64,000 nucleotides of DNA, from positions 224,418,085 through 224,482,084 of the forward strand of contig NC_134400.1 in the NCBI RefSeq assembly GCF_050003625.1, read 5' to 3'. Origin of the DNA: Haematobia irritans. Taxonomy: Eukaryota > Arthropoda > Insecta > Diptera > Muscidae. Positions 45,745 through 56,577 of the stretch are shown in pieces. A model generated the notes under the pieces. It did no database searches, was not told the origin of the DNA, and saw only the letters and a program-made list of their open reading frames with translations. Every line of letters starts with the position of its first letter. The first letter of the stretch is position 1. The position numbers and the translations under genes are program-made.

Positions 45745-45830
45745 GCTGCCCGATATTTCAAGTTCACTTGGACTATTCAGTCCATTGCGATACAACACTG
45801 GTGAACTTCTCTCTTATAAAAACAAGTAAG
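45745..45830 (-). repeat. SINE 3' fragment left of F copy 2
   Basis: GGACTATTCAGTCCATTGCG and GGTGAACTTCTCTCTTA match the 3' region of the full SINE at 53216-53562. The matching SINE head fragment lies beyond the F array at 49118-49163, so the F elements sit inside, or replaced the middle of, one SINE. Confidence 0.65.
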
Positions 45831-48003
45831 GTAAGTCTAAAGTCGGGCGGGGCCGACTATATTATACCCTGCACCACTTTGTATATCTAAATTTTCGATA
45901 CCATATCACATCCGTCTGTGTTGGGGGCTACACACAAAAAAATAAAATATGAATTTGTACATAAATTTGTGAATTTTTAAAAATTTATGGACTTTTTCAT
46001 AAAAAATGTGCACACTTACATAATATATTGTTTTCATAAATACTTGTTATGAAATTATGCATTTTTTAATAATATGTAGAGACGTTTTCATAAAATTAAT
46101 GAAATTTTACTTAATATATCAAAAATACTGGTTTTCTCTTAGCTTGAGAGAGCCACAACATAGAGTTACTCTCATATGTATACAATACAATCATATAATA
46201 CGAGACAAAAACCGAAACGTAACGTTTTGAAGGCAACACGTGATTTTGTTGTGTTTGAGTTTTTCAGTACAGTTTGAGTCGCCGTCGCGATTCGAAGATT
46301 TTTTATTGCTTTAGAAACAATTGACGAACAAACAATATTAACTGGAAGCGTTGGTGGTCATGTTAATTAATAATATAAAATATTATAAAACTATGTTCTT
46401 TGCTGTCTGGATTTTAATGCGGGTTTTAATAAATTGGTTCATACATTTTGACTAATTGTGCAGGCATTAACAATCAGGGGAAAAAATTTAAAAGAAAAGT
46501 TACATATAATGCATTACGTTTTTAGTATATATTATGTAAAAGTACATATTTTTCAATGACAAAAATATGTATACTTCGTTTATAATATTAAAAATTACAT
46601 TCATATTATGTACACATTCATAGTCAATGAAAACCTGTATTTTTTTATTTTATGAATTGTTTTCATATAATTTATGAATCCCGTGTTTGGAAAATTTTTG
46701 TGAACACTATTCATAAAATAAATGTATTATTTTTTTGTGTGTATATATAAAGGTTTGTCCCAAATACATACATTTAAATATCACTCGATCTGGAAGAATT
46801 TGATAGACTTCTACAAAATCTATAGACTCAAAATTTAAGTTGGCTAATGCACTAGGGTGGAACTCAATTTTAGTAAAAAATATGGGAAACATTTAAATCT
46901 GAAGCAATTTTGAGGAAACTTCGCAAAAGTTTATTTAAGATTTATCGCTCGATATATATGTATTAGAAGTTTAAGAAAATTAGAGTTATTTTTACAACTT
47001 TTCGACTAAGGAGTGGAGATTTAACAAGGAAAATGTTGGTATTTTGACCATTTTTGTCAAAATCAGAAAAACATATATATGGGAGCTATATCTAAATCTG
47101 AACCGATTTCAATCAAATTTGGCATAGATGACTATATTACTAATTGTACTCCTAGTGCAAAATTTCAACCAAATTGGGCCAAACTCTGGCTTCTGGGGCC
47201 ATATAAGTCCATATCGGGCGAAAAATATATATAGGAGCTATATCTAAATCTGAACCGATTTCAATCACATTTTGCACACTTAACTGCATTACTAATTGTA
47301 CTCCTAGTGCAAAATTTCAAACAAATTGGGACAAAACTCTGGCTTTTAGGACCATATTAGTCCATATCTGGCGAAAGATATATATGGGAGCTATATCTAA
47401 ATCTGAACCGATTTCAATCAATTTTTGCACACTTGACTATACTACTAATTGTACTCCTAGTGCAAAATTTCAACCAAATTCATCCAAAAATCTGGCTTCT
47501 GGGGCCATATAAGTCCATATCGGGCGAAAAATATATATGGGAGCTATATCTAAATCTGAACCGATTTCAATCAATTTTTGCACACTTGACTATACGATTA
47601 AGTGTTATGTTTGTACAAAATTTCAAGCAAATCGGTATTAAACTCTGGCTGCTGGGTCCATATTAGTGCATATCGGGCGAAAGATATATATGGGAGCTAT
47701 ATCTATATCTGAACCGATTTCTTCCAAAATCAATAGGGTTCTATTCTGACCAAAATTAGGAACATGTGCCAAATTTGAAGGCAATTGGACTTAAATTGCG
47801 ACCTAGACTTTGATCACAAAAATGTGTTCACAGACAGACGAACGGACGGATGGACAGACGGACATGGTTATATCGACTCAGGGACCCACCCTGAGCATTA
47901 TTGCCAAAGACACCATGTGTCTATCTCGTCTCCTTCTGGGTGTTACAAACATATGCACTAACTTATAATACCCTGTTCCACAGTGTGGCGCAGGGTATAA
48001 AAA
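45831..48003 (+). mobile_element. Helentron/DINE-like element F, copy 2 (holds MITE G)
   Basis: AACAAGTAAGGTAAGTCTAA, hairpin AGTCGGGCGGGGCCGACT, TATACCCTGCACCACTTTG, unique region split by G (45931-46741), modules with GGGAGCTATATCTAAATC at 47081, 47233, 47386, 47539 and 47692 (one unit 152 bp, the rest 153), GACA/GACG tract (47833-47862) and the TATACCC palindrome ending at 48003. F copy 3 follows with no spacer. Confidence 0.85.
45931..46741. mobile_element. TA-flanked element G (811 bp)
   Basis: Starts CACACAAAAAAATAAAATAT and ends ATTATTTTTTTGTGTG, about 15 bp of terminal inverted repeat. TA flanks (45929-45930 and 46742-46743); removing G and one TA restores the F sequence GGGGGCTATATATAAAGG seen elsewhere. 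A less AT-rich core at about 46140-46360 (GAGTCGCCGTCGCGATTCGA) has no long open frame. Confidence 0.85.
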
Positions 48004-49111
48004 TATGGGAAACATTTAAATCTGAAGCAATTTTAAGGAAATTTCGGAAAAGTTTATTTATGATTTATCGCTCGATATATATGTATTAGAAATTTAGGAA
48101 AATTAGAGTCATTTTTAAAACTTTTCAACTAAGCAGTGGCGATTTTACAAGGTAAATGTTGGTATTTGACCATTTTTGTCGAAATCAGAAAAACATATAT
48201 ATGGAAGCTATATCTAAATCTGAACCGATTTTTTCCAAAATCAATAGGGATCGTCTTTGAGCCGAAACAGGACCCTATACCAAATTTTAGAACAATCGGA
48301 CTAAAACTGCGAGCTGTACTTTGCACACAAAAATACATCAACAGACAGACAGACAGACGGACATCGCTAAATCGACTCAGAATTTAATTCTGATCTGAAG
48401 CAATTTTAAGGAAACTTCGCAAAAGTTTATTTATGATTTATCGCTCGATATATATGTATTAGAAGTTTAGGAAAATTAAAGTCATTTTTACAACTTAAGC
48501 AGTGGCGATTTTACAATGAAAATTTTGGTATCTAAATCTGAACCGATTTCAACCAAATTTGGCACGCATAGCTACAATGCTAATTCTACTCCCTGTGCAA
48601 AATTTCAATTAAATCGGAACAAAAAATTGGCCTCTGTGGTCATATGAGTGTAAATCGGGCGAAAGCTATATATGGGAGCTATATCTAAATCTGAACCGAT
48701 TTCAACCAAATTTGGCACGCATAGCTACAATGCTAACTCTACTCCCTGTGCAAAATTTCAATTAAATCAGAGTAAAAGATTGGCCACTGTGGTCATATGA
48801 GTGTAAATCGGTCGAACGATATTTATGGGAGCTATATCTAAATCTGAACCGATTTCTTCCAAAATCAATAGGGTTCTATTCTGATCCAAAACACTTACTT
48901 GTGCCAAATTTGAAGTCGATTGGACTAAAACTGCGACCTAGACTTTGATTACAAAAATGTGTTCACGGACAGATGGAAAGACGGACATAGCTATATCGAC
49001 TCAGGAGCCCACCCTGAGCATTTTTGCCAAAGACACCATATGTCTATATCGTCTACTTTTGGGTGTTGCAAACATATGCACTAACTTATAATACCCTGTT
49101 CCACAGGGTAT
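48004..49111 (+). mobile_element. Helentron/DINE-like element F, copy 3 (5'-truncated, tandem)
   Basis: Begins inside F at TATGGGAAACATTTAAATCT directly after the end of copy 2, contains a repeated block (ATTTATGATTTATCGCTCGA at 48056 and 48431), three modules, the core and CCCTGTTCCACAGGGTA. Lacks the AACAAG hairpin end. Confidence 0.8.
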
Positions 49112-49117
49112 TTGTTA

Positions 49118-49250
49118 TGCTAGGCGGGCATGCTAACCATTGCTCTACGGTGGCCAACTAAATATATGTTTGTCTTAAATAAAGTTTCTTTACATCGGCT
49201 CGTGGGCGCCCAAAACTATGCTTTATAAATATTACTGCTTAACTATATGC
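49118..49250 (-). repeat. SINE head fragment plus spacer
   Basis: Minus strand: GGCCACCGTAGAGCAATGGT then TAGCATGCCCGCCTAGCATA (box A side of the SINE). CATCGGCTCGTGGGCGCC (49193-49210) is the inverse of the spacer at 35838-35855. Box B is missing. Confidence 0.55.
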
Positions 49251-50940
49251 GGTGCTTGTGCGTTAATAGTTATTGTTGATGCAATGAGAGCTACGTTTGG
49301 TTAGGTTAAATGTAAGACTATAAAACAAAAAATATATGACATCAAATAATTTCTTCTTCATTGTTTTTGTATCACAGAAAAATGTGCTAAGAACTAAAAA
49401 ACCTTGTGGAAATAAGAGAGATGTGATGGAAGATGCCAGAAAAGGATTTTTTTCTTTATGAAATTGGTTTTACATCCTGTAAAAGAACGTTTATCACAAA
49501 AAGTACTTTATTCCAAACAAACTTCCTTACAGCGAAAAGCTAATGGGAAACGATATTTGTTTGCCCAAAATTTCGTTTGGGAGCAAAGAATTATTTATGT
49601 TTTTTTGCATGTATGAGGTAACCAGCACAATGTTAGCCATCATGCTGGTATTCCTCTAATATCATGACCCTAACATCACAATCCAACATTGTACTGGTAT
49701 TCTAATGTTGCATTGCGACCCATTCTAGGAACCTGTGCGCCAACACTTGTTTACTCCAATGTTGACATCTTGTCCATTCCGGGTGCTCCCTTGGCTACTT
49801 AATTCCTAATGATTTCTATGGATATTCCTTCAATTGATGTCTCTGCTCTAGAGCTTCAGCTGCAGCGACATTTGTTGGGCTGGTATTTTGCGATCTCAAA
49901 AATAGCAGTTGTGCGTTGTAGCTGATGTGATGGTGTGAATAAAAATTAAGATTTTGCATTCGTGATAGCCGATAGCGCGATCATTTTGTTTGTTTGCTTT
50001 TTTTGTACTTCTCTTCAAATGAATGATGACAACATCGTTCAAATAGAGGCGTTTGGCGTTAGTTTTTGTTTTTTTAGCTATTGTCGCATATTCATTTTGT
50101 TTATCCCTTGATTTTTTAAGCGTTCGTCTGTCGGCCCATCCATCCATCCATCCATCCATCCATACTTAGTTTCAGACAAATTTGCAAATTGGCCATTTGC
50201 AAAAAAAAAAACAAAACGACAACAACAACGGGACGCAGAATATGTGACAACAAAATCAATTGAAAACCATAAATGGTGTGAACACAGTAGCAATACCAAC
50301 ATAGAAATAGCAACATGTTGTTGTTGTTACTGCTATTGCTGGTAGACTCAGAGAATTATTGCGATTATTAGAAATTCCTATCATGTTATATGGATTAATA
50401 TAAGCAGACAACTTCCTGATGAACAACAAATTGGAAAATCATTTGGACATTCATTGTCATCGTACCTGATGGCATGAAGACGAAAAATTTGCATTTCTTC
50501 CAATTATTCTGCTACTCCGGGGCTCAATCATCATCATCGTCATCATCACCATGATAATCATCGGTAGTCGCAATTGTCAGTCATTCATTCAATCGGGTAT
50601 TGAAAACAAATCAGATAAAATAGATCCGGACGCTATATTATTTTTGTGATCTGCCATCGTCGTGTTATGATTGACTTTGATCGCTGAGTTGTCAATCATT
50701 TCATGATGGGATCCAATGGTGATTCTATTTTTGGAATACTCAATGCAGATCATAGACTAAGGAAGTTTCAATCGAGAAGACATTTAGACGGTTATGCATT
50801 TACGTCTTGTAAGCTCAAGCTTCACCAATACCAAGTCGGTTTTACTGGCACAACGAAAAATCAATTTTCAACAGAACCTAGAATCGGTGTATAAGATTTG
50901 AACCTAATTCCTGCACACCTCAAAGTCCTTCCGATCCATA
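49251..50940. other. Low-repeat stretch, possible host DNA
   Basis: No shared repeats. Several simple tracts: (CCAT)n at 50136-50163, AAC/GTT-type triplets at 50216-50232 and 50313-50325, and (ATC)n-type at 50526-50565. Short open frames without domains. Triplet-rich sequence is common in fly introns and enhancers, but nothing specific is supported. Confidence 0.45.
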
Positions 50941-50941
50941 T

Positions 50942-51025
50942 AGGTTAGGTTAGTTGTAGAGGCAATCCGTTACTTTAGTCCAACTTAGACTATTCAGGCA
51001 ATTGTGATACCACAGTGACGAACTT
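50942..51025 (-). repeat. SINE 3' fragment
   Basis: AGGTTAGGTTAGTTG, ACTTAGACTATTCAGGCAAT and TGATACCACAGTGACGAACT match the SINE tail at 53216-53300, then the match stops. Confidence 0.6.
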
Positions 51026-51355
51026 ATCTTATTTGAAAATGCCTGAAATTTGGATGCCAATATTTTCCATTAAATTAGAAGCAATTTCGACAATTGACGT
51101 AATTTGTAGAATACATAATTTACACAATAGTAAGTACAGATATGTGGAAGAAAATTTATGAGATGCAAAAAATCTGGAATCGCTGTTCGCAAGCTTCCCG
51201 CAAATGCCGTATAAGCACGAAACTTGAACTGTAAAGGTGAGTACTATGTTCGAGTTTTTCACCAAAACACTAAATTAAAAGTGCAAAAATGTATATGAAG
51301 ACGATAACATTTTTATCAAGTCTCTTCAAATTATGGATGGAAAAGATCCAATGTA

Positions 51356-52369
51356 ACAGGTTGGCTGATAAGTCAACGGTCTGACACATAGATGGCGTCG
51401 CTAGTATTAAATGCATATTCTTTTTATATAGTACCAACCTTCAAATGATTCGTGTCAAAATTTGACGTCTGTAAGTCAATTAGTTTGTGAGATAGAGCGT
51501 CTTTTGTGAAGCAACTTTTGTTATTGTGAAAAAATGGAAAAAAAGGAATTTCGTGTTTTGATAAAATACTGTTTTCTGAAGGGAAAAAATACGGTGGAAG
51601 CAAAAACTTGGCTTGATAATGAGTTTCCGGACTCTGCCCCAGGGAAATCCACAAAAATTGATTGGTATGCAAAATTCAAGCGTGGTGAAATGAGCACGGA
51701 GGACGGTGAACGCAGTGGACGCCCGAAAGAGGTGGTTACCGACGAAAACATCAAAAAAATCCACAAAATTATTTTGAATGACCGTAAAATGAAAATGATC
51801 GAGATAGCAGAGGCCTTAAAGATATCAAAGGAACGTGTTGGTCATATCATTCATCAATATTTGGATATGCGGAAGCTCATGGAATAATTTTTATCGATTA
51901 TCTTTAGAAGGGAAAAACCATCAACAGTGACTATTATATGGCGTTATTGGAGCGTTTGAAGGTCGAAATCACGGCAAAACGGCCCCACATGAAGAAGAAA
52001 AAAACGTTGTTCCACCAAGACAACCGCAAGTCATTGAGAACGATGGCAAAAATTCATGAATTGGGCTTCCAATTGCCTCCCCACCCACCGTATTCTCCAG
52101 ATCTGCCCCCCAGCGACTTTTTCTTGTTCTCAGACTTCAAAAGGATGCTCGCAGGGAAAAAATTTGGCTGCAATGAAAAGGTGATCGCCGAAACTGAGGC
52201 CTGTTTTGAGGCAAAACCGAAGGAGTACTACCAAAATGGTATCAAGAAATTGGAAGGTCGTTATAATCGTTGTATCACTCTTGAAGGGAACTATGTTGAA
52301 TAATAAAAACGAATTTTGACAAAAAATGTGTTTTTCTTTGTTAGACCGGGGACTTATCAGCCAACCTGT
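51356..52369 (+). mobile_element. mariner (irritans subfamily) with internal deletion
   Basis: Terminal repeats ACAGGTTGGCTGATAAGTC (left) and GACTTATCAGCCAACCTGT (right). Left flank is TA (51354-51355); right flank is TG, so the duplication has one change. Length 1,014 bp against roughly 1.28 kb for intact family members. Closest relation from memory is Himar1-like mariners, first known from Haematobia irritans. Confidence 0.92.
51534..52303 (+). pseudogene. mariner transposase, deleted
   Basis: The N-terminal 115 or so residues are open (MEKKEFRVLIKYCFLKGKNT onward, through the DNA-binding region to YLDMRKL). The sequence then jumps to HGIIFIDYL, a stop codon, and KGKTINSDYY, continuing MALLERLKVE to a TAA at 52301-52303. 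About 90 residues are missing, including the first catalytic Asp region. The second (HQDN) and third (YSPDLPPSDFF) are present, but about three residues after HQDN are also lost. It cannot make a working transposase, though an N-terminal DNA-binding peptide frame is intact. Confidence 0.92.
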
Positions 52370-52589
52370 TGTTGATTGCAAACCATTTAATATTTCGAAA
52401 TTAATTGATTAAAAAAAGTAACCGTGAAAATAAGCTGGTTTTCAGCTTGAAAACTGAACATAGTGCTCAGCTTAACACAGAAAAAATCAGTAGTTAGTTT
52501 AACGATAAATTTAACTTATTTTTATCGGAAAAAAATATTTGTTTGAAGTTACATTTTTCGAAATTTTCCACAGCTAAATGAAATCTTAC

Positions 52590-52700
52590 TTTTTATACCG
52601 TGAACAACATAGTGATCAGGGTATAATAACTTTGATCTGCCAGGAGTGGTTTAGGGTATGATATATTCGGCTCCGCCTGACTTTCTACTTTACTCACTTG
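52590..52700 (-). mobile_element. Ends-only derivative of element L
   Basis: TTTTTATACCGTGAACAACA, TAGTGATCAGGGTATAATAA and TTTGATCTGCCAG are joined directly to AGTGGTTTAGGGTATGATAT, the GC hairpin (TTCGGCTCCGCCTGA, decayed) and CTTTACTCACTTG. Modules, microsatellite and core are all gone; about 111 bp remain of an element that is 1.5 kb in L copy 1. Confidence 0.8.
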
Positions 52701-52898
52701 GGTCTAAGTATGTCTCAAACATTTTATGAACTAAACGTGGGTTAAAATTCAATGACCGCACACATAAGTTCAATATGAATTCCTGCACTCCAACTAAATC
52801 AAAAGACAATTTTCATACGATTCCCAAAAATAGTAAGACTGAAATGGTCATGATTTGGCGCCAATGGTTTTCTTCTTCACCTTTACTTCAATTTATTG

Positions 52899-53030
52899 TA
52901 CAACAGGGCGTTAAATTTTCCTGGATTTTTGTGGAAATCTCAAAATGTGGACTACAATTTAATTCAATTTTCACACGAGTTAGTTCATTCCTCAGTTTAC
53001 TTTTTTTCGGTGTATCTACATAAATAGATT
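52899..53030. repeat. Interspersed repeat R, copy 2 (reverse)
   Basis: GTGGAAATCTCAAAATGTGG and AGTTTACTTTTTTTCGGTGT are the inverse of 510-620. Confidence 0.5.
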
Positions 53031-53215
53031 GTGCTCCCAATAGGCATACACATTTTTTAACACATTCTTGCATGCAATTTTCCATATAAATATCGAACAT
53101 GTCGATCAGATCGCTGAGATTGTAGACCAATTATGGTTGGATTGGTAGACCAATTATGTTTTTCAGCATTAATACGATAAATTCTTAATATTTGATAGAA
53201 TTGAATATAACCTTA

Positions 53216-53562
53216 GGTTAGGTTAGGTTATGTGGCAGACCGATGTATCAGGCTCACTTAGACTATTCAGTCCATTGTGATACCACAGTGGTGAACTTCT
53301 CTCTTATCACTGAGTGCTGCCCGATTCCATGTTAAGCTCAATGACAAGGGACCTCCTTTTTATAGCCGAGTCCGAACGGCGTTCCACATTCCAGTGAAAC
53401 CACTTAGAGAAGCTTTGAAACCCTCAGAAATGTCACCAGCATTACTGAGGTGGGATAATCCACCGCTGAAAAACTTTTTGGTGTTCGGTCGTAGCAGGAA
53501 TCGAACCCACGACCTTGTGTATGCAAGGCGGACATGCTAACCATTGCACCACGGTGGCTCCC
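53216..53562 (-). repeat. tRNA-derived SINE, full length
   Basis: On the minus strand: GCCACCGTGGTGCAATGGTT (box A), GGTCGTGGGTTCGATTCCTG (box B), a body with GGAATGTGGAACGCCGTTCG, GAGAGAAGTTCACCACTGTG, and a tail ending in CCTAACCTAACCT. TAACCTTA occurs on both sides (about 53207-53214 and 53569-53576), compatible with a target duplication. Other copies: 62069-62629 (interrupted) and several fragments. Confidence 0.85.
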
Positions 53563-53752
53563 TTAATTAACCTTAATGAAAACAAAATTGCTAGACCAAA
53601 TTGGTGACAAATTTCCGTTTTTCAGACGGAATTTTCTGGTTGTATGTTTCAAATTTTTAAGCGTGCTTCTTCTCTTTCAATGAATAACTATGTTAATATA
53701 TCCTAAAAAGAACATAGATAATTCAATCGATTCGATTTATAAATTTATATAT

Positions 53753-53996
53753 AGTAATCGCTCGATTTACGTCGTGATTGGTTCCGGAATTTGACGACGT
53801 TAGTCGAAACGACATAAACCGAATTAAAAATTGTTCATACTTACTATGCAATATCAATCAGATTTTGACGAATTTTCGGTAAGAATTTCAGAAATAAATG
53901 TCATCATCGATGGTACTTATTTCACTTATGGAAGGCGTTTCTGATAAAGTTGGCAAAAAATCGACGACGTAAGTCGAATGGCAACGTAAATCGAAG
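53753..53996 (-). mobile_element. pogo/Tigger-like deletion derivative
   Basis: Left terminus GTAATCGCTCGATTTACGTC with GGTTCCGGAATTTGACGACG; the acidic transposase C-terminal segment (reverse) at about 53885-53950; and a second terminus-like block TCGACGACGTAAGTCGAA at 53970-53987. It is the inverse of 33190-33546, much shortened. Confidence 0.5.
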
Positions 53997-56290
53997 TTGG
54001 GTGGAACAAATTTGAATCTTACTTATCCCATTCTGTGCATTAAAACTTTCCCACAGTACTTCCTTCTTTCGGCGGATGCATAAATTAGCCATGAAGTCAT
54101 GCGAAATCAACCTATATTGGGATAAAATTTCAATTAATAATTTCACAATCAATCAAATGGATGCTAGAATTTTCATTGCCATTCTGCAAACCTAACATAC
54201 ATGCTCATACTTTACCCATTTCATTGGGAACATTGATCTTCCTCCTTGATCACTTATTCATAAGGCCATGACCATTTTAAGGGCTGATCATGAGAAAGCT
54301 ACATGAATATCTTCCATCTTACGATAGAAGCTGACAACTTTAGAAGCGGGAGTTTGTCTATGAATGTAATGATGTCCTCTTTGGTCATGGCGTTCACGAA
54401 GAATGCAATAAAACAGCACTTGTGCCAACTTGTTGCTGCAACACTTTGCTACAACCAACCAAGCAAGGAGCAAAAAAGTCATAATTCCATAAAGAGCAAA
54501 TCAACCAGACGCACTTTTCTTGGTGTGTGAATGGTTGGGAAGACCATTTACACATAGATATTTTATAAGAATGGATGTACCAACATAATAAAAAAAACAT
54601 CCATAATAGATAGAATCGTTTATTGAATCTCTAGGAAGAGTGTGGTGATGAAAGATTGGAAAATCGACAATTCGGTGAAAGATGGTAAAATTAATTGTTA
54701 ATGCTAATTTGGATTAATCCACTTTTAGTCAAAAAGGAAAAACTTTGTACCAGTGAAATGCGTCTTCTGCGCCCAGAGAATGAATATGATCACCCCAAAC
54801 CTGTTTCAAGAGAACCTTGTTACATTTTCGGAAACATTGAACATTTATGTCGCAAAAATATTCTTTTCTCATCGTTTGATGAGAATAACATTCTTGCCGA
54901 AATCAGATACATCATTTTCTAGAACATAACATGGTTGCGAAAAATGTTCCCCGTGAAAATAATGGTGCTTTTAAAACACGTGATCAACTCTTTCACTGCG
55001 TGTGTGCTAAACAAAACTCCGAATTGGAATTTGGTGAAACCTTTGTACTAACTTTTTTTCAATGACACTTTGCAATTGCTCTGAAACATAATTAAATTTC
55101 CCTAAACTTTTCATACGATCCTCGTGTATACCTTTTTACTTATGCTCGGATGAAATCCGCTAAACATGGCTGTCTAACAATGTTCCACAGCATTTGTTGT
55201 TTTTCGTACGTATTGCACCAAAGTGGAAGTGTCCATATTGGCAAAATGAAATATTTTTGAAAAAATACGAAACAACTAAGCCTCGTAGTTCAAAACAAAT
55301 AAAAATAACTGAGACCAAAGACTATCATGAAATGTGATCGATTTCAAACGCATTGTAGTACCATAAATGCCCAAAAACAATTAGAATTCTCAGTGGGGTT
55401 TGGAAACCCCCATCAACACCACCACTATTTCACCACACTAGCCATCATATTGTTGTGATATTTTCAACAATAACAACAAAAACTCCTAGAACTGTTATCG
55501 AAAAAAAAACACACACACACAAACAAATAACGCCATAGCTAACAGAGATATCAGCAAAAACATTGAATGGGGACACAAGTCGGAAACTGTGAAGCATAAA
55601 ACACAAATCATTTATTTGTGTGTCCATGATAAATGGGCAAATTGAAATGGAGTCGCGTTTTTTAACCATCATCATCATTGGGCTAGGATTTGCTATAGCC
55701 TCTGTGCCGGTAGTGTCCACAGATTTGACATCTACATTAACATGAACGCATAACGCGTGTTTACTTGGAATGGACTTTGGCGAATGACGACTGACCCTAT
55801 ACCGGATGTTTGGACCATTTATTTTGACTCAGTCCAATTCAGCATCAACACATGCTCTCTGAAATCCAACCTTAATGGAAAGTGGTGTTTTTTATGGAAG
55901 TTGATTTAAAAAAAAAAAACTATGTCTGTCCATCTATTTCTGGGTCGGAAGCCATTAGTATGACAAAATATGAGAAAAGTTTTCACTTTAGAAAGACAAT
56001 GGCCCAAAACCCACCCCCACAGAGTGTGGTGAATATGTATGGCCTATTAACATTGAAACATTTCTTCACTACAGGATAAATTAGGATATTTTGCAATATT
56101 TATTTATTTTTTTTTATAGCCATATTTCATTATCCTGACTATAAATGTGGGGTTGGTCCACATAGTGTCATTCCTTTCCTCTTTTTGTCAAATACAAACG
56201 TTTGCGAAATATATTATTGGTCAAATGAAATTTAAACATAGAGTGAATAGTTTCTTAAGTAGATTTCTCAACTAAACAAAGCAAGCATAT
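53997..56290. other. Low-repeat stretch with a relic of palindromic repeat O
   Basis: Apart from 54780-54995 (repeat O relative) no shared repeats. Overlapping open frames at 54288-54600 (both strands) and a minus-strand frame at 55445-55720 show no domains. An AC microsatellite of about seven units is at 55508-55522. Possibly host intergenic or intronic DNA. Confidence 0.45.
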
Positions 56291-56292
56291 AA

Positions 56293-56371
56293 TAAAAAAC
56301 AATTTACTTGGATCCAAAGATTCCGACATTCCTTAAGGGGATTTTGCCATTAATTCCCAGTCAGAGATTTA
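56293..56371. repeat. Direct repeat flanking the F4/F5 cluster, left copy
   Basis: TAAAAAACAATTTACTTGGA and CCATTAATTCCCAGTCAGAG recur at 59173-59246 with a few differences. Length about 79 bp here. Confidence 0.85.
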
Positions 56372-56577
56372 AGGAAAGTCTAAAGTCACCACTTTGTAAA
56401 TCTACATTTTCGATACTATATAAAATCCGTCAAATGTGTTGGGTGCTAAATATAAAGGTTTTTGTCCCAAATATATATTTACATTTAAATCTGACTCCAT
56501 CTGAACAAAATTTATAATCTATAGACTTAAAATTTAAGTCGGCTAATGCCCTGGGATGGTACACTATGTTAGTAAAA
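56372..56577 (+). mobile_element. Degenerate F 5' region without hairpin
   Basis: AAGGAAAGTCTAAAGTC joins directly to ACCACTTTGTAAATC. In other F copies 28-29 bp lie between, comprising the GC hairpin and TATACCC. The rest (GTGTTGGGTGCTAAATATAA; TAAGTCGGCTAATGCCC) is F unique region, diverged. It stops where F copy 4 begins. Confidence 0.75.

Noticed and set aside
53213..53232. TTAGG-type telomere repeat
   Set aside because: Only a few AGGTTAGGTT units, and they form the known-style tail of the adjacent SINE. Flies also lack TTAGG telomeres.
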